From NCBI GenBank assembly GCA_016711215.1, contig JADJTL010000004.1, positions 1 through 64,000 on the forward strand: DNA of 64,000 nt. The letters run 5' to 3'. The DNA is from Pseudomonadota bacterium (GTDB lineage Bacteria; Myxococcota_A; Polyangia; GCA-2747355). The position numbers were made by a program, and so were the translations under genes. The notes under the pieces were generated by a model. It was given only the letters and a program-made list of their open reading frames with translations, was not told the DNA's origin and ran no database searches. This document shows positions 1 to 8,695 of this stretch, one piece after another; positions within the stretch are counted from its first letter, which is position 1, and each line of letters opens with the position of its first letter.

Positions 1-24
1 GCGGGGCGACGAAGCGCTGCCCTG

Positions 25-57
25 CTGCCTCTACTGCCTCTACTGCCTCTGCTGCCG
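25..57. repeat. 9-bp tandem repeat (CTGCCTCTA x3, then partial)
   Basis: Three copies of CTGCCTCTA (the third ending in G) run head to tail from position 25, followed by a partial copy. The array lies in the 120-bp stretch before the first kinase gene. It is the first of many short tandem arrays at gene borders in this window. I see no convincing promoter in the rest of the stretch. Confidence 0.75.
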
Positions 58-120
58 GGCCGGATTGCCAAGGCGCGACCGTACTAATAGCATGGGACGC
101 TTGCTGGCAAGGTCGATCGC

Positions 121-2106
<1,986 letters not shown>

Positions 2107-2176
2107 GCCGCACGGGCGTGAGGGCCTGACGAGGCTGACGAGGCCTCCCCGGCTGCGAGCCGCGCAGCAGCTACGC

Positions 2177-3235
2177 TCAGCGACCGAGCGCCTGGTGCAG
2201 CCTGTCGGCGAGCAGCGGCGCCACCTTGAAGCAGAGCTTGTTGGCCGCCGTTTGCAGCGCATTGTCACGCCGTGGACGGCCGGTCTTGAGGCGCTCGGCG
2301 AAGGCCGCCATCGTGCGTCCGCTGTCGAGATCGGTCACGCGCAGATCGACGCTGACCTGGACCAAATAGGAGCCGTTGACGTAGCCCGCCCAATGCCAGG
2401 CCAGCTCGCCATGCACCATCAGGTCCAGGTCGCTCGTCTCCTCGAGCACCTGCACGTCCCGCTGCGCGAGCTGCTCGGCCAGACAGGTCTGGAGGCGCGC
2501 CGCGTCGCGTCCGCTGAGCTTGAGCCCGACCTTGAGCTTGGCCCGCGTGCCCGTCAGCTTGGCGACGAGGTCCTCCCAGCCGTGTAGCGGCGGCTTGCCG
2601 ACGCCGCCCGCGCTGACGATGCGCAGCTCGGCGTTCAGGCCGTCGCGCCGCTGCAGCAGCTCCATCGCCCGCTTGTAGGCGAAGAAGCGCGCCGTCGCGT
2701 TGGGCGCGGCATCGCCCTCCCGCACCAGCGCGGCGCTCGCCACGTCCATCCGATCGAGCTCGTCGCGCAGCCCGCGCCCGGCGACCAGCCGGTCGAGCAC
2801 GGCGAGGCAATGGAAGCGCTGCGGCCCGCCCTCCCAGACCTCGACCAAGCGCGTCCCCTTGAGCACGAAATCAGTGGAGACGCGCGTGAGCTGCTGCACG
2901 CCGAGCGCCTCGACGCGCACGCGCCCGAGCTCGTTGACCCGCGAGAAGTGGCTCTCCGCGGCGCTGGAGACCTGCTCGACGTGGGCGGCGAAGATCTTCG
3001 CCAGGGCGGCGCGGGCGTCGTTTTCGCAGCTCATTCGATCGCTGCCATGACCGACACCCGTCAGGTACTGCGCCGCGGGATAGCGCGCTGCCGCGGCGCC
3101 ATCGATCCACACCGGCTGGCCCTGCGGCCCAGTGGGCCCGGCAGCCGAGAAGCCCCGCATCGCTGGCGGCCCGCAGCCCACCAGCAGCGCCGCCCACAGG
3201 ACTCCGGTCGCGCCTCCTCGCCTCATACTCTTCAT
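2177..3235 (-). CDS. LPP20-family lipoprotein
   Basis: Predicted lipoprotein with a lipobox LLVGC at about residues 17-21, immediately following a short charged N-terminus. The region after it (PVWIDG, then a small residue-rich stretch and GVGHGSDRMSCENDARA) matches the pattern of LPP20-type lipoproteins, whose molecular role is not well defined. The second half is unrecognised mixed alpha/beta. The chosen ATG (3235) follows a G-rich ribosome-site-like run; an in-frame GTG 12 bases upstream and an ATG 9 bases downstream are alternatives. It is the last gene of a three-gene minus-strand lipoprotein operon, 80 bp after the COG3014-like gene. LPP20, COG3014 and LpoB-like genes are found together in other Gram-negative bacteria, which supports the family call; that the trio acts as one envelope assembly is inference. 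Confidence 0.75.
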   Translation of the reverse strand: MKSMRRGGATGVLWAALLVGCGPPAMRGFSAAGPTGPQGQPVWIDGAAAARYPAAQYLTGVGHGSDRMSCENDARAALAKIFAAHVEQVSSAAESHFSRVNELGRVRVEALGVQQLTRVSTDFVLKGTRLVEVWEGGPQRFHCLAVLDRLVAGRGLRDELDRMDVASAALVREGDAAPNATARFFAYKRAMELLQRRDGLNAELRIVSAGGVGKPPLHGWEDLVAKLTGTRAKLKVGLKLSGRDAARLQTCLAEQLAQRDVQVLEETSDLDLMVHGELAWHWAGYVNGSYLVQVSVDLRVTDLDSGRTMAAFAERLKTGRPRRDNALQTAANKLCFKVAPLLADRLHQALGR

Positions 3236-3315
3236 CAGGTCCCCCACTCGTCACTGCCGGGGAAGGCGGCTGCCCCCCGTCGCGCGGACACCGCGCTCGC
3301 CGCAACGCTTCGCGC

Positions 3316-4776
3316 TCAGGGCGAGGAATGGAAGGTCAACAGGACCCGTTCACCGCGCCCTACTGTGACCGCGGGCAAGGCGGCCACGCGGCCGTCGGCA
3401 AGCTCGACCGTCGGCGCGTGCGTGCCTGGCGCGACGATCACGCGCGCCACGTCGATGCGCGCGGGCAAGGTCGTCCAGCAGCGCTTGTCAGCCTCCTCGG
3501 TAGCCTGCCCGGCGACGCTCACCACGGTCTTGGCGAGCCAGCCCAGCTCTGAGCCGCCGGCCTTCTTGCCCGCAGCGCCGGCCGCCTGCTGCGCCAGCGT
3601 CTTGGCGATCACCCGCACGATCGCCGCGCGAAAGACGCGCTTGAGCTGCGCGCGCATCGCCTGGGCGGCAATCGCGTTGACGGGATAGGCCGGCTGCGAG
3701 CGCCCCTCCGCCGCGCCGGCGCGCAGCGTCAAGAAGGGCTGCGCGGGCTCATGCAGATAGAGCACGGGAAAGGCGACCTTGATCACCGTGCCATCGGGCG
3801 GCACCGTGATCCTCGTCCGCCGAACGAGGTCGCCGCCAGGCTCGCCGTCACAGGCCCACTCGCCCTTGCTGCGAAACCAGCAGGTGATGAAGAGGTCGCC
3901 CTTGCTCGGCCCCTCGCCATTGAGGTGCAGGAGCACGATCTCGCCGTGGTCGGCGAGCAGGGCCCCCGTCTCGCCGCTCGCCCCAGTCTCCTTGCGGAGG
4001 CGGGCGACCTCTTCGGGGTCGCCGTCACGCAGCGCCACGCGCAGCAGGTCCTCCCCGACGTAGCTCGGCGCCCTCAGGCCGTAGTGCGGGGCGAAGTCAT
4101 CGCGATAGCCCTCCCAGGCCTGCGCGTAGGCGATGCGCGCGTCATCCTGGCTGCCACTGATCTCATAGAGCAGGCCGGTCAACCACTCAGCGAAGGCGTC
4201 CTGCCGGTAGACCTCGCGGTTGCCATACTGGGTCGCGTAGAACTTCAGCTTCTGATCGACGCGCCGGGCCTCGACCAGGGCACCGGCGAAGTCGCGCTGC
4301 GCGGCGAAGTTGAGCGCCTTGACGACGTTGAGCAACACGCGCTCGTAGTCCTCGCCGGCGTAGTCACGCCGCGCATCCGAGGTCAGCGCCGCGCCGAGCT
4401 CCTTGCGCACTGACTTGGTGAAGAGCTCCTCGGCCCGCCGGTCGGCCTGCTCGAGCACGGCGCTCGATTCGGCATAGCGCCGGAGCAGGTGCAGCAGCAT
4501 GCCTTCGTCCATCCAGTAGGCGACCCGGTCCTGCTCGCGAAAGCGTCCGTTCTGCTTGCCGGCCCGCAGGGCCCCGAGCGCCACCCCGTATTCGCCCTGG
4601 CCGAGCGCTCCGCGCACGGCGCTCACCGTCCGCGTCATCCCGGCCTGGCCGCAGCCCGCGAGGACCAGCGCAGCGAGCCCGAAGAGGGGCAGCGCAACCA
4701 CGAGGCGGCGCGCCTCGGCGCCGCACGCGCGCGCGGCGCCTGACACGGCGTTTGGCCTGGGGCGCGTGCTCACCAT
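3316..4776 (-). CDS. COG3014-like lipoprotein with helical repeats
   Basis: Predicted outer-membrane-bound lipoprotein of 486 residues. A long basic N-region is followed by a hydrophobic stretch ending in LVLAGC. The first half is rich in Leu/Ala/Glu helices (about residues 50-250) resembling TPR-type repeats; the second half is beta-rich and includes a conserved-looking YLHEPAQP and a C-terminal LLTFHSS. The start is ATG 4776, which overlaps the stop of the upstream LpoB-like gene (CAATGGTGA, 7-nt overlap), so the two are translationally coupled. An upstream in-frame extension to 4923 lies inside the neighbour and is rejected. The family is seen next to LpoB-like and LPP20 genes elsewhere but has no firm function. 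Confidence 0.7.
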   Translation of the reverse strand: MVSTRPRPNAVSGAARACGAEARRLVVALPLFGLAALVLAGCGQAGMTRTVSAVRGALGQGEYGVALGALRAGKQNGRFREQDRVAYWMDEGMLLHLLRRYAESSAVLEQADRRAEELFTKSVRKELGAALTSDARRDYAGEDYERVLLNVVKALNFAAQRDFAGALVEARRVDQKLKFYATQYGNREVYRQDAFAEWLTGLLYEISGSQDDARIAYAQAWEGYRDDFAPHYGLRAPSYVGEDLLRVALRDGDPEEVARLRKETGASGETGALLADHGEIVLLHLNGEGPSKGDLFITCWFRSKGEWACDGEPGGDLVRRTRITVPPDGTVIKVAFPVLYLHEPAQPFLTLRAGAAEGRSQPAYPVNAIAAQAMRAQLKRVFRAAIVRVIAKTLAQQAAGAAGKKAGGSELGWLAKTVVSVAGQATEEADKRCWTTLPARIDVARVIVAPGTHAPTVELADGRVAALPAVTVGRGERVLLTFHSSP

Positions 4777-5396
4777 TGGTACTCGGCCTGGTCCACGACC
4801 TTCTTGATCTGATGCAGCTTGAGCCAGACCTTCTGCTGCGTCTCGGCGTTGATCAGCTCCATCGTCACGGCGTACGCGCGGACGGTCTGGCCGCCTGCGC
4901 GATCGATCTGCGAGACAACCCAACCGTTGAGCAGGAAGTCGGTCCCCGTCTCTTGCTGCTGCTCCTTCTTGGTCTCGTCCGAGGCGTGCTCCGCCTGCTC
5001 GGCGCGCTCATTGCGCGCGTCCTGAGTCTCATCAGAGGCCGCGACCACCTTCACCACGCCGGAGTTGATCAGCTCCTCCTCGACCTGCTTGGTGAAGAAC
5101 TTGGTGTTGATGTGCTCGCTCGAACGATTGCGAATCGGGTAGAGCTTGATCACCGGCTCGCGCCGCTCGCGGGCGCTGAATTGCGCGGCCCATGGTCGGC
5201 TGAGGCAATCGCGCATCATCACCTCGGCCACCTGGTTGGCGTCGGTGTCGTTCCAGTAGCCGGAGAGATCGACCTGGGCCTTGGGATCGATTCGCTGCAC
5301 CGTGGTGGCAGGCCCGGCGGTGTAGCACCCTGCCACCACCAGCAGCGCAACGGGAAGCAGCCGAAAAAAGCCGACGCTTGCAGACGACCTTCGCAT
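4770..5396 (-). CDS. LpoB-like penicillin-binding-protein activator lipoprotein
   Basis: A 208-residue lipoprotein with lipobox VVAGC near residue 22. The domain after it has the LpoB/FlgO-like layout: VDLSGYWNDTDANQVA, a long helix, KLYPIRNRSSEHIN, then VEEELINSGVVKVV and the core strand TDFLLNGWV followed by a tyrosine-containing strand pair. E. coli LpoB reaches across the periplasm to activate the synthase PBP1b; whether this protein does so is inferred from family only. A Glu/Lys/Gln-rich stretch (about residues 120-145) interrupts the core. The start at ATG 5396 has GGAG with a 6-nt spacer; ATGs at 5408 and in each upstream 12-bp repeat are in frame and would add a KRMA-repeat tail. First gene of the lipoprotein operon. 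Confidence 0.75.
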   Translation of the reverse strand: MRRSSASVGFFRLLPVALLVVAGCYTAGPATTVQRIDPKAQVDLSGYWNDTDANQVAEVMMRDCLSRPWAAQFSARERREPVIKLYPIRNRSSEHINTKFFTKQVEEELINSGVVKVVAASDETQDARNERAEQAEHASDETKKEQQQETGTDFLLNGWVVSQIDRAGGQTVRAYAVTMELINAETQQKVWLKLHQIKKVVDQAEYQW

Positions 5397-5405
5397 CGCG
5401 TTCTC

Positions 5406-5465
5406 CATCCGTTTTGCCATCCGTTTTGCCATCCGTTTTGCCATCCGTTTTGCCATCCGCTTTGA
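5406..5465. repeat. 12-bp tandem repeat (CATCCGTTTTGC x4 plus variant)
   Basis: Four perfect copies of CATCCGTTTTGC followed by one variant copy. On the minus strand each unit contains an ATG in frame with the LpoB-like gene just downstream, so the array is a string of alternative starts encoding KRMA. It forms part of a 400-bp divergent spacer to the aminotransferase gene that also holds the 16-bp array at 5657. Confidence 0.9.
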
Positions 5466-5656
5466 GTTGCTCGGCTCTCTTGGAGCCATCACCCGCGAGC
5501 GCGCGGCGCCGCAGCGCGGAACCCCGCGCTCCGCGCGCCAGCGTCGCAGCGCGCCGCTCGGTGGCGCGCGTAACCGGGCCGCGCTCACGAACGCGGTCAA
5601 GGACAGCGCGCCGTGCCGAAGGGGAAGCGTAGGGCCGGGCTCCGGAGGCTGTCAAT

Positions 5657-5716
5657 CGACGACCCGCGACATCGACGACCCGCGACATCGACGACCCGCG
5701 ACATCGACGACCCGCG
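5657..5716. repeat. 16-bp tandem repeat (3.75 copies)
   Basis: Three perfect copies of CGACGACCCGCGACAT and a fourth that breaks after 12 bases. It ends about 80 bp upstream of the aminotransferase start. The unit length is not a multiple of three and no gene covers it. The rest of the 5466-5797 spacer shows no feature I can support. Confidence 0.9.
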
Positions 5717-5797
5717 CGCCGCTGCCGGTGCCTCCTGGACGGCCCAAGGAACTGGTGTAGGATGGCCGCGTTTGCCTGCTGTTCAAGGAGCTGGGCG

Positions 5798-7036
5798 ATG
5801 TTCGACGAATTGATTCGCGTGGCGCGGCGCACCGAGCATATTCACTACGCTGTACGTGACATCGTCGTGCTGGCCCAGCAGGCCCAACGCGCCGGCAAGG
5901 AGCTGCTCTACCTCAACATCGGCGATCCGGGGCTCTTCGACTTTCCGACACCGCCGCACATCATCGAGGCGATCTGCCGCGCCCTGCGCGACCATCTAAC
6001 CTCGTACGCACCCTCGGAGGGTGTGCCGGCGGCGATCGCCGCCATTCGCGAGGACGCCGAGCAGCGCTGTGGCATCCGGGCGATCCAGGACATCTTCGTC
6101 GGCAACGGCTGCAGCGAGTGCATCGAGGTCGCGCTCGCGGCCCTGGTCGACGAGGGCGACGGGGTCTTGCTGCCTCAGCCGGGCTACCCGCTCTACAACG
6201 CCGTGCTCGCCAAGCTCGGCGCCGTCGAGCAGCACTACTACCTCGACGAAGCGCGCGGCTGGCAGCCGAACGTCGCCGAGCTGGCCCGCGCCATCGACGC
6301 GCGCACCCGCGCGATCGTGCTGATCAACCCCAACAACCCGACCGGCTCCGTCTGCGACCGCGCGACCCTGGAGGGGATCCTCGAGCTTGCCGCCGAGCAC
6401 AAGCTGGTCGTCCTCGCCGACGAGATCTACGACCGGCTGGTGCTCGAAGGCCAGCACGTCTCGCTGGCCTCACTGCGCGAGGACGTGCCGGTGGTGACGT
6501 TCATGGGGCTGTCCAAGATCTACATGGGGCCCGGACTGCGGCTCGGCTGGGCGGTCGTCAGCGGCCCGCAGCGGGTACTCGCGCCCTACATCGACGCCAT
6601 GCATAAGTTCCTGCGCGCGCGGCTGTCGGCGAGCCACCCGGTGCAGCACGCCGTAGCACCGGCGCTGCGGGGCGATCACTCGCACCTGCCCGCGACGCTG
6701 CTCAAGCTGCGGGCGCGGCGCGCGCTGACGCTGCAGCTGCTCAACAGCACGCCGGGGATCCACTGCGTGGCCCCGGCAGCCGCGTTCTACGCCTTCCCGC
6801 GGCTGATCGACGAGACCGACGACGCCGGCTGGGTCGCAGACCTCGTGCGTGAGACGGGCGTTGTCGTGGTCCACGGCTCGGGCTTCGGCCAGCGCCCCGG
6901 CAGCGCACACTTCCGTGTGGTCTACCTGCCCCAGGAGCCGACGCTGCGCCGGGCGCTCGGGAATATCGCGGACTTCTCCGCCCGGCGGCGGGAGCGCCCC
7001 GCGCGGGTCGAAGGCGAGCGGCTCGGCCCGCGATAG
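5798..7036 (+). CDS. PLP-dependent class I/II aminotransferase (AlaA-like)
   Basis: Cytoplasmic pyridoxal-phosphate aminotransferase, 412 residues, most like the AlaA family that makes alanine from pyruvate and glutamate. Visible landmarks: LNIGDPG near the N-terminus, TSYAPSEGVP, GNGCSECI, PGYPLY, INPNNPTG (cofactor-binding Asn/Pro loop), ADEIYDR (PLP Asp/Tyr) and the Schiff-base lysine in GLSKIYMGPGLRLGW. The start is ATG 5798, chosen because AAGGAG lies 7 nt upstream; an earlier ATG at 5762 has no ribosome site. It stands alone on the plus strand after a repeat-rich spacer. Exact substrate cannot be read from the sequence. Confidence 0.9.
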   Translation: MFDELIRVARRTEHIHYAVRDIVVLAQQAQRAGKELLYLNIGDPGLFDFPTPPHIIEAICRALRDHLTSYAPSEGVPAAIAAIREDAEQRCGIRAIQDIFVGNGCSECIEVALAALVDEGDGVLLPQPGYPLYNAVLAKLGAVEQHYYLDEARGWQPNVAELARAIDARTRAIVLINPNNPTGSVCDRATLEGILELAAEHKLVVLADEIYDRLVLEGQHVSLASLREDVPVVTFMGLSKIYMGPGLRLGWAVVSGPQRVLAPYIDAMHKFLRARLSASHPVQHAVAPALRGDHSHLPATLLKLRARRALTLQLLNSTPGIHCVAPAAAFYAFPRLIDETDDAGWVADLVRETGVVVVHGSGFGQRPGSAHFRVVYLPQEPTLRRALGNIADFSARRRERPARVEGERLGPR

Positions 7037-7142
7037 CTACGGCGCCCCGCCGCGGCCTGAAATAATACGCCCACCGGCCGGGTTGACGGGATCATGGCGA
7101 TCGTGACGAGCGATCGCATCGCCCTCGGACGGAACAACGATC

Positions 7143-7805
7143 ATGCCGACCGCCAGCCCACCCCGACCCGAGCGCGACGCCTTCGAGCATGCCGCGCTCG
7201 AGCACCTCGACGGCCTCTACGGCCTGGCGCTCAAGCTGACCCGCAGCGGACCTGACGCCGAGGACCTCGTGCAGGATACGATGGTGCGGGCCCTGCGCTT
7301 CTTCGAGCGCTTCGAGGCCGGTACCAACCTGCGCGCCTGGCTCTTCACTGTGCTGACCAATACCTTCTACAATCGCGTGCGCAAGGAGCGCCACGATCGG
7401 AGCCTCGCCAGCGAAAGCGCGGTCGGGGGACACTACGACCGCTTCGTCTCGGCCGCGACGATGGCCGGCCGCGACACCGAGCAGCGCCTGCTCGACGCCG
7501 TCTCGGCCAGGCAGCTGCGCGAGGCGCTCGAGGCGCTGCCAGAGGATTTCCGCCTCGCCGTCCTGCTCTGCGATGTCCACGGCTTCAGCTACAAGGAGAT
7601 GGCCGAGATCCTCGGCTGCCCCATCGGCACGGTGATGAGCCGCCTCTACCGCGGGCGCCAGCGACTGCAGCAGGCGCTGCACGGATTGGGCGTTGAGCTC
7701 GGCCTCTTGCCCTTGAACCCAGCCTCCGTCCCAGAGGACGCCAAAGCGCTCAGCCCGCCCGCCGACCTACAGACCTTTCGCCGCGCAAGGAGGTCGGAGG
7801 GATGA
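7143..7805 (+). CDS. ECF-type RNA polymerase sigma factor
   Basis: Sigma-70-family extracytoplasmic-function sigma factor of 220 residues. Region 2 (about residues 20-90) contains the DAEDLVQDTMVRALRFF helix and NLRAWLFTVLTNTF; region 4 (about 125-180) has LPEDFRLAVLLCDVHGFSYKEMA and the recognition helix around IGTVMSRLYRGRQRL. Regions 1.1 and 3 are missing, as usual for ECF factors. The stop overlaps the anti-sigma start (ATGA, 4 nt), so the pair is co-translated. An ECF factor paired with a membrane zinc-finger anti-sigma suggests release on an envelope or redox signal; target promoters are unknown. I could not identify a convincing autoregulatory promoter in the 106-bp upstream gap. Confidence 0.93.
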   Translation: MPTASPPRPERDAFEHAALEHLDGLYGLALKLTRSGPDAEDLVQDTMVRALRFFERFEAGTNLRAWLFTVLTNTFYNRVRKERHDRSLASESAVGGHYDRFVSAATMAGRDTEQRLLDAVSARQLREALEALPEDFRLAVLLCDVHGFSYKEMAEILGCPIGTVMSRLYRGRQRLQQALHGLGVELGLLPLNPASVPEDAKALSPPADLQTFRRARRSEG

Positions 7806-8638
7806 GCTGCACCGAACTCGAGCGCTTCCTCGATGCCTACCTCGACGGTGAGCTCGACGAAGCTGCGCGCGCCCCGCTGGCGGCCCACCTGCAGGACTGC
7901 GAGCCCTGCAGGGCTGAGGCTGCCTTCGGCCAGCGCCTGCGCCAGCGCGTGCGCGAGGCGGCAGCGACCGATCCGGCCCCCGAGCGACTGCGGCGGCAGA
8001 TCCGCGAGCTGGTAGCGCAGGGCGCGCCGCACACGGCGCCCCGCGTGGGGACCCAGGGAGCCTCGCGCCCCTGGTGGGGGCTCGCGCTGGCAGCCGCCGC
8101 GGGCCTGGCGCTCGTCGTGCTCCCCCGCCTGCGTCCGCTGACGGAGGCGGGCGCAGGCACCGAACGCGGCGCCGTGACCATGGCGGCGCTCGCCGAGCAG
8201 AGCGTGCAGTGGCATCGTAGCCGCGCGCCGCTCGACGTGCGCGGCGCCAGCAGCGAGAGCATTCGCGACTTCTTCAGCGATAAGGTTCCCTTCGCCGTGC
8301 GGCTGCCGCGCTTCCACGCGCAGCAGGCCCAGCTCGAGGGTGCACGCCTCTCGAGCCTCGGCGGTCAGCAGGCAGCCTACCTGAGCTATCGCATCGGCGG
8401 AGACCACGTCTCAGTCTTCGTCGTCGACCCGAGCGTGGTCGCGGCCCTCAGCCGCCGGGACCCGAGCGCTGACCCGACGCGCCAGCCGACCCTCGATCCG
8501 AATGGGGCCGGCCGTGTCCGGGTGCGCTGGCGCGGGGTGCGTGGCTACAACTTCGTCCTCTATGCGCGCGGCGACGCCGACTACGTCATCACCTCGGAGA
8601 TGGACCGCAGCCGGCTCGTGCGCCTAATCGGCCAGTAG
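7802..8638 (+). CDS. zinc-finger anti-sigma factor, single-pass membrane protein
   Basis: Partner of the preceding ECF sigma factor. The N-terminus carries the ZAS-type motif HLQDCEPC (His29, Cys33, Cys36), which in this family binds zinc and grips the sigma factor. A transmembrane helix at roughly residues 90-108 (GLALAAAAGLALVVLP) separates it from a 160-residue extracytoplasmic domain that I do not recognise as a named fold; it has a FAVRLPRF segment and YLSYRIGGDHVSVFVVD strands. Start ATG overlaps the sigma stop. The last codons and TAG lie in the first unit of a 13-bp tandem repeat. Confidence 0.9.
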   Translation: MSCTELERFLDAYLDGELDEAARAPLAAHLQDCEPCRAEAAFGQRLRQRVREAAATDPAPERLRRQIRELVAQGAPHTAPRVGTQGASRPWWGLALAAAAGLALVVLPRLRPLTEAGAGTERGAVTMAALAEQSVQWHRSRAPLDVRGASSESIRDFFSDKVPFAVRLPRFHAQQAQLEGARLSSLGGQQAAYLSYRIGGDHVSVFVVDPSVVAALSRRDPSADPTRQPTLDPNGAGRVRVRWRGVRGYNFVLYARGDADYVITSEMDRSRLVRLIGQ

Positions 8639-8681
8639 CGCCGGCCAGTAGCGCCGGCCAGTAGCGCCGGCCAGTAGCGCC
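8630..8681. repeat. 13-bp tandem repeat spanning a stop codon (GGCCAGTAGCGCC x4)
   Basis: Four perfect copies. The first holds the last codons and the TAG stop of the anti-sigma gene, so the end of the gene appears to have been multiplied into the spacer before the convergent RNase R gene. Each further copy repeats a TAG. Confidence 0.92.
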
Positions 8682-8695
8682 GCGAGCGCTGCCCC

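Noticed and set aside
75..90. GACCGTACTAATAG, resembling the 3' end of 23S rRNA
   Set aside because: The preceding 70 bases show none of the 23S helices and no complementary 5' end is present; chance match.
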